64,000 nucleotides of DNA from Listronotus oregonensis (taxonomy: Eukaryota; Arthropoda; Insecta; Coleoptera; Curculionidae), in the NCBI GenBank assembly GCA_019359885.1, contig JAHBCN010000584.1:123605-187604 (forward strand), in the 5' to 3' direction. The position numbers and the translations under genes are program-made. Positions 35,681-47,257 of the stretch are shown in pieces. The notes beneath the pieces are model-generated. The model did not search any database and was not told the origin of the DNA. It saw nothing but the letters and a program-made list of their open reading frames with translations. Position 1 is the stretch's first letter. The number at the start of each line of letters is the position of its first letter.

Positions 35681-35839
35681 ACATATACTAAGTGTTTTTT
35701 TTTTTTGAATGAAAATCGGAAAATTTTTCATTTTTGGGATATCGATAGGGGAACGTTTCCCCTAGAGGCCCGGAAAAAAGTCAATTCAACCATTTTATGA
35801 AATTTTATGCCCCGGCATGTCCATTTTTTGTTTACGGAA

Positions 35840-36030
35840 AATAATTTGATACAAACACGAGGATAATTTTGAAAAACAAAAATTTTGGAATGTTTTGTTG
35901 GTCCGACAATTTAAACGCGTCAATTGTAAAAATAATTTGATACAAAAAAAGAGGAAAAAAATTTTAACGACAAAAATTTTTAGATATTTGGTTTGTCCGA
36001 CACTTCACACATGCCAATTCTATGACAATT
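35840..36030. repeat. Two-unit tandem repeat of about 94 bp, copy A
   Basis: Each unit begins near AATAATTTGATACAAA and ends TTGG-TTGTCCGACA. The copy B counterpart (54951-55140) reads GATAATTTGATACAAA at both unit starts, 94 bp apart. Confidence 0.75.
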
Positions 36031-36539
36031 TGCAGAAAAAGGCCAGCAACATAAAAATAAATGGCAAGTTTAACAGTCTGACGCCCAAAATTCGCGTTGC
36101 ATCGCCGAGCGGAACATAGGAAATAACAAGTAAATTTTAAGGGGGAAATTATTGGTTCCCCGTACATTTTACAGAAAAAAAAAGAAAACTTTTTAAAAGA
36201 CCAATCTGACAAACCCTCGTGCCGATTCAAAAAAAAATTTTTAAAAGCGAATCTTGAATTATTCAATTTAATATAATTGCAAAATTACCAAATTTTCGGT
36301 TCAGGAAAACCAAACAGACACCAGCTAACAGCAAACAATTTGTTATAAGGCTTTGTCAAACCTGATGTAATGGAATTATACTCTTTGTAGTTACGTTATC
36401 CAGGTGAAAAAAACGTATGTCGTAAATTAATAATTAGACATTTTTTTCAATCAATATTAGGTTAGAAAATTTACTGTCGCGTTTGGGAAAATTAAGTCCG
36501 TTATTTTTTTTGTATCGTTCAGAAATTAACAAATGATGA

Positions 36540-36915
36540 TTTGGGCTGGTTGTACCAAAATTTTAAGGAACCCTTTTGCAAAGGACCAAAAAAAGGCCAA
36601 ACAACAATCTGATTGGCTACATTGGAGATTTAAGGAACAAATAACGCTAAGGGTTCTTTCACACGGGGGGACGTCTCTCGCTCCTATACAGGAGCTCTTT
36701 TCGCCCCTACCTGCCTGACGCGACTCCCGGCTCGAGATGCAGGAGACGTGAGGGCTCTCGTCTCCCAAACGTGGCGGCTCCCGCCTCCGTTTGAAAGCTC
36801 CATTGGACTCGTTGCATTTTGGTTAAGAGCCTTCCTCTCCCTCAGGAGGAGAGACGTGAAACTCCCCGTGTGAAAGGAGCCTAATGGTTCCTTAAAATTG
36901 TTGGTGCAACCGGCC
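36540..36915. mobile_element. MITE with GGCYGGTTGYACCA ends
   Basis: The left end GGGCTGGTTGTACCA, followed by ATTTTAAGGAACC, is mirrored by the right end TTAAAATTGTTGGTGCAACC near 36890-36915. It resembles Harbinger-type ends; the target duplication is not clear. It lies inside the DDE transposon and is itself split by the MITE at 36651. Confidence 0.6.
36651..36881. mobile_element. Harbinger-like MITE, 231 bp
   Basis: TAA on both sides (36648-36650 and 36882-36884). The ends are GGGTTCTTTCACACGGGG and, reverse-complemented, GGCTCCTTTCACACGGGG. A 3-bp TWA duplication with GGG/GGC-rich ends fits PIF/Harbinger. The interior is GC-rich (CTCTCGCTCC, CGACTCCCGGCTCGAG), unlike its surroundings. 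Confidence 0.82.
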
Positions 36916-37439
36916 ATTGAGTATATTATCATTTTTACATTCGTCTATACACTTTCAATTCAAAAAATAAAAATAATCTTGTAGTATTTATTTATTAACA
37001 AACTTAGTAACAATTAACAATTAATATATTGGCTTTTTTTCAACTAGAAGAGGAACAAGTTTGAAGCGCAATCGCACTTCAAATTGAGAATGTAATACAA
37101 CGAGCAGTAGATGTACCAAAACTGAGCTTACAAAAATTGTGAATAATAGGAAGAATGGTATAAAATTATTTTAACCTCAGGGAAAATTTCAAATACTTAT
37201 AATTTAATTTACTTGTTTATGAAAAAAATACTGCCTGGATGAATATGTTAACACATCAAAATGTAAATATAAATCCAAAAAATAAAAATACAAACTCAAA
37301 AAAAACAAACATATTGCATTGCCAAGTTAATGTAATTGTAACGATAGGATTAAAACTTAAATGACGATCATGAAATAAAATTTGCAAGCACACAAAAGCT
37401 CAATCAGTCTCGTCAGTATTGTCAGAGTCCGAACTAAAG

Positions 37440-39304
37440 TCGAGATATTGTCTTCGTCGTCGTCGTTGCGTTAGTCGTAATTACAAGTGGCGGAATATCA
37501 GAGGCATCATACACTCGTATTGCCTCCCAAGCCTCTTAAATTACCTTTTTTTGTATGAATAACATATTTTTGCCATTGATCTATAAAAATTTCATTTATA
37601 ACCCTTTCCCATGTAGCCAGAACTTTGAAGGTGACCCCTTAAGATTGGAAATATATTGATCGTATTTTCGTTTACATTCCGACCATACCATTTCAATTGC
37701 ATTAAACTGGCAATGGTATGGTGGCAGTCGCAAAATTTTGTGTCCTAAAGGTTTAACATATTCATCAAGGTAGTTTTTTTTTCATTGGGGGGGGTTTTTG
37801 CGCGCAATTTCCCCAAATTTTATCTTTCAGGCCCTTTTTTTTGGAAAGTTAATGTTCTCTTTTTTCAACCATTCGATCAGTCTCTACTTTGTCCAAGATT
37901 TTCTGGGGTTTCTTCTAATAAACCAGAATGGTAACTTGCATTGTCCATGATTATTAATGACTTTGGTGGAAGATTCGGAACCAGCTGAGTTTTAAACCAG
38001 TTTTCGAAGTTTTTCCGTTCATATTGTCAGATAATCCCCCCGTCTTTAATCCACTTTTAAATATTAGATCCGCCCCCCTTTATGAAGCCATTTTGGGGTT
38101 TCCCGGGGTGGACCACAATTTTAACGTTGCCCCTTTTAAAAAAATAAGTTAACTTAATTTTTCTTAAACATCAGAAATAGGTAATGTTCCATGCACAAAA
38201 GTACTTACAGTAAATTCCCCCCATAAACCCCCAACCTTTAAATTTTTTTTAAAAAAAAAATTAAAAAATTTTTGGGGTTGTTTGGGAGAAATGGGAGGTA
38301 CGCCACGTGAGAATGTTTTTCCCCGAAATTCACTGCGAAGCAATATTTTTGAGCTTAAAAAAACTGTAATAACCTTTTAAAAACGTCAAATTAATATTTT
38401 GCATTCCTATGCTATATATTGCTGCACTGAAATTATTCCTAACCATCCGCCAGAGTTCCATCGCCTGACGATTCCTAGCCGTTTGCGTTTTTTACTTGCA
38501 AACGCGTTTTTTTAACCAAAACAAGTCTAACCTAACTAAACCTAATCAAACTAGCCTAACCTAATTCACCAAAAATTTAAAAAACACGAGTATTAACCCC
38601 CCGCAAACGAAACCCCCTGGGGTTTGTCAGGCGGTAGGCCGGGGGGGATGGTTGAAAAAAAAATTTTTTTATATATTTTTTACATTGCTTCGCTGCGATT
38701 TTTTGAGAGATCCAGGAGTCTTTGAAGGGCCATCATAGCTCCCAAACTATCCTATTGAACCTATTTTTTTAATTTTTTTTTTACTTTTATAAGCTGATAA
38801 AAATATGTAACAGACGAAATTATGAAGATTTACAAGGCACCAGTTTTTACTTAAAAAAAAAAAAAAAAACATATTTTTACCTTCACTTTTTTTTTCTTGA
38901 ACCGGGGGTGCTTGGTATCATCTTGCCAGCTACTACGAAATGATCCCTTGCTAAAGATCCACGTCTCTAATGAAAACTTCAGTAAAACCTTCCGAACCTA
39001 AATTTTTATTTTTGATATACTCCTTAAAAAATGTATTCTTTTATGAACAATATCTGGCAAGTCCATTAAATAATTTCTATTATTATATTTTTTCCACCCC
39101 GGGAACCTTTTTACTTTTGATCCATCTTCTTAAGGAGTCGATGGAAAATTCAAAATATTCAAATTCTTCCCTAAACTTTTGTTTTATTGTTGCCAACGTA
39201 ACATATTCTTTTCTGGCGTACATAGAAAAAAATTGTGTCCCAATTAAATTTTTTTTCAAATATGTTGTAATTTTGGTTTTTGCGGTGCGGTGCTTGGAAG
39301 ACAT
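37440..39304 (-). pseudogene. DDE transposase with DNASYHS and PPYHCQFNAIE motifs
   Basis: Read on the minus strand. It starts MSSKHRTAKTKITTYLKKN at 39304 with a helix-rich head (REEFEYFEFSIDSLRRWIKS). LETWIFSKGSFRSSW lies near 38955, where relatives have DETW, so the first catalytic Asp is not readable. NGFIKGADLIFKSGLKTGDY and ENWFKTQLVPNLPPKSL follow, then IIMDNASYHSGLLEETP (second Asp, about 37945), and KILRLPPYHCQFNAIEMVWS (about 37700) with the catalytic Glu. Frameshifts occur between blocks, many next to homopolymer runs. It was probably a recently active element whose sequence is here partly corrupted, since the flanking duplicated DNA shows the same kind of damage. Confidence 0.75.
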
Positions 39305-41385
39305 ATTGGAAGCGTAATCCTGGTCTAATTTTCCCCCTTTTTTTCCTTTTTTTTTGCTATCGTCGTTGGGCTCAATTTCGTAGCATCTGCCACTCGCTGT
39401 ATTACATTCTCAATTTAAGGGGGGCGATTCCTTTCCCCGGACTTTTCCCTTTTTCCATTTAAAAAAAAAGCCAATATATTTAAAATTATTCGCTGCGTTT
39501 GTTCATTATACCTATTATTTTTTTTTCTCGGCATTTTTTATGCTTTTCGAAATAAAAAAGTTGACACACCAATGTTTTTGATTGACGGGGGCGAATACTT
39601 TTACAAACCAAAAAAAAAAAAAAATGAATAATGATCAGACACCCTTTTTTTTAAAAAAATTTGTTGTCACCGCTGTTTGGAATATACTAAACAAAGAAAA
39701 AAAAAAAATGACGTCATTACAAATGAGTAAATTTTTTGGACTATACAGCCGAATACTAGGAATGTTTTTTTTCGTTTCATGAATTTCACAACCATTACAT
39801 TCAAAGTAACAGACACGTTAACATTAGTTTTTTATCAAACCTTTTATTTAATGTGACAATTAAGTTTAACTAATAACAATAATTATTACTATCAATCATT
39901 AAAAAAAATATCATACTAGAATTTAATTAAACCAGGAGGTAATTCCTCATTAAAAAAAATAAAAAAAGTGGTTTTAAAAATTTTTTGGTTCAAAAATGCA
40001 TAGTTCTAAAATACAGGTGGTAAAATTTTTTTAAAAAATAGGTTTTTTGTAACCATTTTAAATACCTATAGCCGATTTTCTCGAAATTTGTCACTGTTAT
40101 TTTTAGTAATTGGGGCCCTTTTTTTGGGCCTAATTAAATTTAGGGTCCGGTGACGTGGGGGGGAAAAACCAATCGAAAATAATTTTAGAAATGTACGCCA
40201 CTATTTTTTTTTATATAGTTTTTATTAGATTAAGTAACTAAAAGATAACTTTTTTGTCTTGAAATTTTTTTTTCTATTTTGCTTTGTTTTTAAAAAAAAC
40301 CAATTCATTGGAAGTGTTTGAATAACAGAGTTATCAGTAGTAAACAATTTGGATTACCCTTTTATCCAAGTAAGCGTTTTATTGCGGTTTTATCTAGTTT
40401 AAAATAGCTGCCTTTTATTATATACATTACGGCAATGGCGCAAAGAGATGTGATGCCAAAAATATATATACTCCGTGATGCTTTCAGTAGCCCCTTTTGT
40501 TTACTAAGTTAAAGTGCTCAGCTTTTTTTAAAAACTTCACCATTTTGTCAAAAAAAAATTTTGCGTAGTTACAGTATTTTTCAATTTTTTTATATTTCTC
40601 GGGAATCGAAAAAAACATAAAATAAATTATATATATTTGGGAAAAAAACCAGATATTATAATTTTGGCTTTGAAACTTTGGGGAATTAACCTTACCTTTT
40701 TTACCTGAATATGAATATTGACATTTGTCAATTATTGCCTTAAAACAAAGCACATCCCGAATAAAAGTTTAAGAAAAATTACATTTCTAATGTTTAATTA
40801 AAAAAAAACGATCCGCGCAAAAATATTGTTAATTAACTCGGGAATTAATATTTGACGGTTAATGATCCCAATCTTTATATCTTTATATGGTCTCAACCAT
40901 TAATCGCTCTTAGTAAATAATAATACCCTCTTTTTTTAAAGCTATATGAGTATTATGTGATCATTAAAAATTTTTATCTAATATTTTTAATTTTCAATCA
41001 TTATAATTTCAAAAAAAAAAAAAAAACAAATATATTATTAAGATGATTGTCCGATTAAATATAACACATCAGTTATTACAATTGGTTTATAAATAAAAAA
41101 AAAAAAAAAAATGCAATTTTGCCATACATTTTACCCAGATTGGGGGGCTTAGATTGCAAAGGGGGGTAATTTAGTAAATATCCTTTTTTATAACTTAAAA
41201 AAAAAAAAAAAGAATAAATATCAAATAAGGTACGTAACTTGTTTTTGGGGGCCCAAAGTTCGAAGTTTTCTTAAATTTAGGGGGTAAAAAAATTTTTTTG
41301 TATCCTCAAAATCTGTTCCCCTCAAAGACAACTATCCTCCCAACTAACGCTATACAACTAGGCCTGGAAATTATAACTATCTTTT

Positions 41386-41613
41386 CCCCCATTGTCACCC
41401 CCTTTTTCCCCACCATTGCCTCCACAGGGAGCACAAGTGGGTAACCGAACGTAAGGGGGTAACATTGATATTGTTCCAAATCCTTTTTCTTAAGATCATT
41501 TTGTTTGCCCAAATGTTTTCCGTTGGCAAATTTATGGACCCACAGGTTGGATCAGGTTGTGTGAGACATTCAGGTGATCCGTGGACTTTTTCGAGGACAA
41601 TCGTCTTGGAGTC
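41386..41613 (-). CDS. Cys/Pro-rich protein, middle exon, copy A (damaged)
   Basis: The counterpart of 57126-57353. The acceptor TTTTTAG and the start DCPR are intact, but the sequence then departs in patches: GSPECLTQPDPTCG and NDLKKKDLEQYQCYP remain, while CHGS, AYVRLPTCAPCG and the end are altered by added or replaced G and C bases. The donor GTAAG has become AAAAG. The same patches contain runs such as GGGGG where copy B has mixed sequence. I read this as consensus error rather than biological decay. Confidence 0.6.
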
Positions 41614-42017
41614 CTAAAAAGACGTTCAATTAAGAAGCCAACTAAATTGTACAAGATAACTGATTTTAGGATATGTACACTAATGTACAGTATCCTCAGT
41701 AACCTCGGTAACCTCTTCTAAAGTATTACACATAAAGTTCAGATCATATAAACATTTATTTTCTGAGAAAACATTAAATTTGATCTTGCCATTAACTTCT
41801 GTCAAGTCATTTTTTAATATTACAAACATTTATATAATATGCACATAAAAAGACGCATGACTTTTTAGTATTAAATTGGAGTTTCTTTTTCAAAAAATCT
41901 CCAAGCTTGCGGTTTTTATTTAAATTTGGATAAATGTCAATATCTGGTTTTTGGAATTTTACGTTATTAGTTTTTACTAAGAAGCTGACACTAGACACAT
42001 AGACACATAACAATGTC

Positions 42018-42280
42018 TCTCCGGTAGCGTAGTGGTCAGAGTTTCGGCTCACCCCCCCCCCCCCCGTCGATTCGGGTTCCATTCCCAGAGCCGGTGAGAT
42101 AATTTTAGGTAGTAGTTATACGTCCGTGGTGGCACTACCGCGTTGTCTAAAAGGGGATGTGAAATGCAACTTTTGCATGTTTCAGTGCTTGGACAACGTT
42201 GACGGATCAACTGGGAAGAAATGGGTTAAACCCCGGGAAAAAAACCGGCACTCACGGTTTTTACTTAGGGTTATATATGT
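42018..42280 (+). mobile_element. tRNA-derived SINE, copy A
   Basis: The same element as at 57839. The A box TAGCGTAGTGG and B box GGTTCCATTCC are present. The run of C between them is longer (13 against 6), again in the homopolymer-smeared zone. Confidence 0.6.
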
Positions 42281-42687
42281 AAATATAATCCGTAGGATAT
42301 TATATACATATATAATAATCCTTCGTGAGCTGTCATAAAAAAAAAAAAAATAAAAAAAAATAAAACCATTTCTATAACTTTTTTAAAAACTTGCGATCCA
42401 CTGTATATATTTTTTTTTTTAATTTTGACTTTTAAAGGGCTCTTTACTTTAAATCTTTGGTTTATCTAACATGTTACATTGCGGTTTTGCGTTTTTTTTT
42501 TTTTTTTTTTGTTAAAGTTAAACACAAAATTGTCAACCCCCACATTTTTGTTTTAAAACACTTATCGCGTAATCTAAAGATTTGAAATTGGTTTAAATTT
42601 TAAAATATTGCTAGAAGAATATATTGCTAAGAAGAATTTATATATAGGTAGAATGTCAAATATTATTTGCAAATAAATAAAGCTTAC

Positions 42688-42966
42688 CATTATGTTTTTC
42701 GCAATCACATCCTACGTGCAAAATACTAGCTCTAAGCTCCCTACTTTTGCTTCTGGGTTCCTTCTTTTTATCCTTGGGTCTTCTATAACACACCATCATC
42801 TGGGGTGGGTTACATGGTACGCAAGGCTGTGGTTCTGGATTTGGATTGCAGATCGGAACGCAGGGGGGAGGAACTGTTGTACATACCGGAAGAATAGGAG
42901 GAACGCAAATTGGCTGTGGCGGAGGACTGGCAATGGGAACAGAGGCATTAGGTGGCGGACAGGTTC
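42688..42966 (-). CDS. Cys/Pro-rich protein, upstream exon, copy A
   Basis: The acceptor TTTTTAATCAG lies before 42966 and the donor GTAAGC after 42688. Two leading bases, 92 codons and a trailing G give phase 1 at both ends, matching the exon at 41613. It encodes CPPPNASVPIASPPPQPICV, further Pro-Val-Cys units, PCVPCNPPQMMVCYRRPKDK, and a basic stretch ending ILHVGCDCEKHN. The exon starts mid-codon, so at least one more 5' exon with the start codon exists; it was not found. It would form the N-terminal side of the protein whose C-terminus is the CGP exon. Confidence 0.72.
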
Positions 42967-43414
42967 CTGATTAAAAATATAAAAAGAAATTATTAAAGGT
43001 GGTAGTAATTCTCGAAAAGGGTAATATTTTACTATGACACCCTCTCCCTAAACGGGGAGGCCTGCCTTACAGGACTTGTCAATAGGCCTGTAAAGCAATC
43101 CTACCTTTGATGTCATACTGCAATCGCATTCAGCAGAATCGACACCAGGTATTACCGGAATGGGCAAATATGATGTTAATAACTGGAAAACATGTGAATA
43201 ATAACCAGACCTATGGTTACGTTCTTAATTTCTTAAATCAGGATAATAGTTCTAATTTTCTTTTAAGTAACAAACTTTTTTGCTGCCGTTTATTTGACAA
43301 TAAGGTGCTTGTCAAAAAACCCCCCACGGAATTCGTTATTTTTTAATTATACGTTTAAGAGTTAATTATTTTTTAAATACTTCGAGCAAAAAAATGCGGA
43401 TACTTCATGTGTTT

Positions 43415-43732
43415 TAATTAAATTTGAGAAACATAGTACATAAAATATAAACCAAAGAGATGATATGATGCCGTTCTTTGACGTGTCTCTGCTTGAATAG
43501 GCAACGTTGCCAGATTTTTTCTAATAATTTGTTAACAAAAAGTTTTTTTTTTTAGAAAAGACCAATTAGAACTAACAAACAACAACTTCATAACTATTAC
43601 CTAGTTCTGGTTAGTTCTAGTTAGGTTTTTCTCGTTAAATTGTAAATTTTCCCTATCATAAATACGCCGTCGAACAAAATGAAAAAAAGTCTGATATCTT
43701 ATTGTTTCGATTTTTAATAGGGTATGTTTTTA
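43415..43732 (-). repeat. Dispersed repeat, inverted copy of 8892-9200
   Basis: The minus strand here reads TTTTTTTCATTTTGTTCG, AACTAGGTAATAGTT, then ATCTGGCAAC, in the order seen at 8892-9200. Copy B has it at 60680-61060 with many smeared bases. Confidence 0.6.
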
Positions 43733-43904
43733 TTGAGTTTAGTAATTGACTGGAATTTTAAATACTTATAATTCAATGAAAAAAATCTTAAAGGTAATAG
43801 CAAAGTTTTTTTTTATTATAAATTAATAATATTTTTTTCAGTCAGTAAAATTTAAAATTATATACGAGAATAATATATGATCTCGGCCTCGAGTCCGAAG
43901 AGGA

Positions 43905-44351
43905 TAGAGTTGCCAACTGTACTCTGAAATAGAGTATTGTACTCCAAATCATGTAGGCGTACTATATAATATATAACACTAATAGAGGGCGCTAAAATAC
44001 TCTTTTTACACAATGTTTACTATACTGGTGCTAGTCATCTATATTTTATCGTAACCAAAAAAGTCGACCATTTATCGTTGGTATTTCCAACTCCCCAAGC
44101 TACACTCGGACGTTTCTAAACGCAGCCACTAATCCTGATCTATGTAAACTTAGAGTTAGAATGTTAAGAGTCGTATAGTTCTTTTAAAAACAATTAAAAA
44201 AAAAATTGTTACGTGCCGCAAAAAGTACCAAAAATTACGTTTTTAAAAATTTTCAATAAATAATACTCTTTTTTTATAAGTTCCTACTCTTTATTTACTT
44301 CCTTTAAAATTAGATAAACTCTATTTCTTCTAATAAAAGTTGGCAACCCTA
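43905..44351. mobile_element. hAT-like MITE with TAGRGTTGCCAAC ends, copy A
   Basis: The ends TAGAGTTGCCAAC and (reverse complement) TAGGGTTGCCAAC are followed inward by AATAGAGT blocks. The flanking 8 bp are GAAGAGGA (43897-43904) and GGAGAGGA (44352-44359), one mismatch. No coding capacity. Confidence 0.75.
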
Positions 44352-44477
44352 GGAGAGGATGACGCAGCAAACTTTTGTTTTTGTTATAGTGGCTCTGCGC
44401 CCGCGGATCACTGCTGCCAACTTGGGCCAATATTCTCACCAGATATCTCCTTAAAAAAAATAATCTAGAGGTTCTTA

Positions 44478-44855
44478 CTACACTTGCGACGCGAAAGCCC
44501 GCAAGAGTCGGAAAAGCGACGGTGAATGGTTTTGCCCTTGAATTTTGCGCTTTGTGGCGTTTCCCATTTGGTGTCGGTTTTTGGGAGGTTAAAAAAAGGA
44601 AAAACAATTAACGTAACCATAGACATTGCAAGTGGGGACGGGCAATATACTTCGCGCAGAGATCTGGCGCGAATTACAGCCCAAGTTTGCGCCGCCCGCG
44701 GACGTGATAGCCGCTATTTTACGTTCATTATTTCACTTTGTTTTGTGACAAAAATCAACATCACATGGGGGAACCCGCGAAGCACGAATTCCAAGCTGCG
44801 AAACCATCCACACCGCGTTTCACAATATTCGCGGGCTTTTGTGCCGCGAGTGTAG
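44478..44855. mobile_element. MITE with about 60-bp inverted ends (CTACACTYGCG), copy A
   Basis: The left end CTACACTTGCGACGCGAAAG pairs with the reverse-complemented right end CTACACTCGCGGCACAAAAG and stays alignable through AAGCCCGC and GATGGTTT. It is GC-richer than its surroundings. No clear target duplication. Confidence 0.72.
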
Positions 44856-44949
44856 AGGCGTCTTTGGGTTGGTAGTTGTTTAATAACTATACGTTTTAAT
44901 ATTAATATAGAGTGATTTCAATATTTTTTTTTCCCAAATGAAAACTTTT

Positions 44950-44966
44950 NNNNNNNNNNNNNNNNN
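44950..44966. other. Assembly gap (17 N)
   Basis: Seventeen N bases directly after AAAACTTTT, the point where similarity of copy A with copy B stops. Confidence 1.
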
Positions 44967-46843
44967 TACTCACAAACCCCGGAACTAGCCAGGAAAATTG
45001 TCCTAAACTTTAATTTAATTTTTACAACATAATTATTTTTAATTTTGGGTACCTACATTTTCATTGAATTAAATATATTTTAAAACAGGTCTTAGTTTTT
45101 CTTTATTTTTGTATTTAAAAATTTTCAGTGGCTAATTTACCCATAAAGAGCAAATGCATAGCAGATTGATGTTTTTATCTGACTATAATAATTTACGTAT
45201 TGATTTTAAAAAATCTCCAAATTTGCTATTTGGCAAATAAAATAATTTTGTTAACATTTACAAAAAAAGAAATATAAAAATCTTTTTACGAATAATTGTG
45301 TAGCAGTCGCTATACACAAGAGCCCTTAATATTTATAATTTAATAATCTTATTACTTGAAAAGTATACATTACAAAATATTAACAATTAAGTATTATTCC
45401 ATATTTAAATTTTATTAGGTAGGCGACTAATACACTTACCTCCACAAAAAATCGGCCACTACAAACCAGCCGAAATTTATGACTTTTTCTCGAATCGCTT
45501 TTTTTGATTTAAATAATATATACTTTTTTTATTGTAGATTAATTATTTAGTAACGATAATGCTATGTTAGATTTTTTTTATTCATAATTTAATTAAAGGA
45601 TATACGAGATGCACCTGTGGTATATATTAACAACAAAAAGTGGGGTGGGCTCAACTGGTAAATTTATTAATTCAATGAAATAATATAGGTAAAAAATTAA
45701 ATATTTTCCAACTGTGTTTAATTTGTTGCGGAAATTAGCGGTGGGCTGAACCCCTCCTGGCCCACAAAAATAAGTCACTAGGTAGGGGCACCTCCAGCTG
45801 CTGTAGAGCAGCTGTTGTCTACTGGAGTCACAATGTAGCCTTGTCTTCTTTGAACATTTTATTTCTTTTTGTCATGGCTGTATCTCTGTCTTTATAGGAT
45901 ATACACTGCTTTAAAACAATTTCCGGGAAAGATATTTCGTCTCATTTCTGCATCACTTTAATTAAATTTTAAATAACACTTTTTGACCCCACATCAATAC
46001 TGATGAATCAATCTACAATTTAAAAGAAAAGATTATCAAATTCAAATAGGTGGTTGGTGAGAAAGCTCTCTTTGAAATTAAGACCAGCCTGTAGTGGCTG
46101 TTTTTTTGTGGAGGTGTGTACAGGATTGGCAAGGTAAGGACTTGATAGCTAATTTTAATGTAATAGATTAGGATACATATGGTATGACCCCAGATTAAAA
46201 AGAGAATGACAACCAAATTTTTCCCATCCCACTTCCCCTAAAAAGGGCGACGGGGCCTACAATTTTTGGATATTGTAATTTGTTATTTTTTTTAAAAAAT
46301 TTATTAACAATTTTAGAAATGTTTTAAAAATCATATATTTTATAAAACTTTTTCATTTAAAAAAAAATTATGTGTTGAAAAAAAAGAGATTTGTAAAAAT
46401 ATTAGTATTTTAGAATGGTTTAAGATACTTTAATATTTTAATAATAGGTATTTGTTATTTTATTAAGCAAGACACGATAAATAATTTTATTTTTACTGGT
46501 TGGCAACATTGCCCTGCCGTCCGGGGACTGGTTGATACTGAGTATTGTGGGGTTGCCAGATGAGATAAAGCAGAAATCGTGGAATACAATGACGAAAAAT
46601 CGTAAGAAATCGTGAGGGGAGTGGAAGACCAAAAATTACTTAATAATATTGTTAAAAAGGAAAACACAATGACAATGTTTAATACATTTATTAAACTTAA
46701 TGTAACTTTACGTTACACCAATTCAAATATTAAAACACTAAATAAACGAGTAGGTAATAAAATTTTAAAATGTTGGCCTAGCGTAATCTACGCAATAGGC
46801 ACTACTACCTTATGCTCGGTCCTCAGAATCGTCTGAATCAGTA
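44967..46843. other. Spacer between the duplicated segments, no gene recognised
   Basis: Not similar to the sequence left of copy A or right of copy B as far as can be read. It contains short open frames only. Two related phrases near 45470 and 46080 (TGTAGTGGC, then TTTTTTGTGGAGGT on one strand) are the only internal repeat noticed. Confidence 0.5.
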
Positions 46844-47257
46844 CAGTAAGGCCTCGTCAAACGCGGGGGTTCCGTTTCGGACAGGATACCGCGGTTAGCA
46901 AACCCGCGGTCTATGAGGTATATTCTGGGTTACAAAATGTAGAATTAAAAATGTGTGAATAATTAAGACACCAAATTTACTTACATGTACGTATGTATAA
47001 TGTAAACATATCCTGCATTAAAATAGAAAACAAAAAAAAAGCATATTAATATTTTATAAAGGTAAAATTAATTTTTAAAAATATGCATATGTAAACACTT
47101 CCTGGAAAAATAGAGTAGCAGTTTTCACACGAAATCGTAATGAAAAAGCACCGCACTGCTAATTTAATTAAAAATTTAGATTAAGAGATTTCTCAAGACG
47201 AAACCGCGGATAATCAAAACCGCGGTTGAGAAATCCACGGTTGATGAGGCCTTACTG
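46844..47257. mobile_element. Pogo-like MITE, 414 bp
   Basis: TA on both sides (46842-46843 and 47258-47259). The ends CAGTAAGGCCTCGTCAAACG and CAGTAAGGCCTCATCAACCG pair as inverted repeats. CCGCGGTT and GATTATCCGCGG blocks near the ends are typical of pogo/Tigger derivatives. No coding capacity. Confidence 0.82.

Larger units (their letters stand above)
36370..39743 (-). mobile_element. DDE transposon (IS630/Tc1-mariner group) present only in copy A
   Basis: Copy B reads CCTGATGTACAGCCGAATAC without interruption at 55485. Copy A has the same sequence split by 3.37 kb with TA on both sides (36368-36369 and 39744-39745), the exact empty-site comparison expected for a TA-targeting transposon. 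The ends share a weak inverted repeat (TACTC, TTTGTA, ACGT). The minus-strand coding content is a DDE transposase. Confidence 0.85.

Noticed and set aside
42018..42095. Functional tRNA gene
   Set aside because: The D stem pairs poorly, the T stem is displaced and no anticodon arm of normal size forms; tRNA-derived SINE head instead.
44284..44607. 107-codon minus-strand frame repeated at 61980-62306
   Set aside because: Runs across the junction of two MITEs; its conservation is explained by the duplication.
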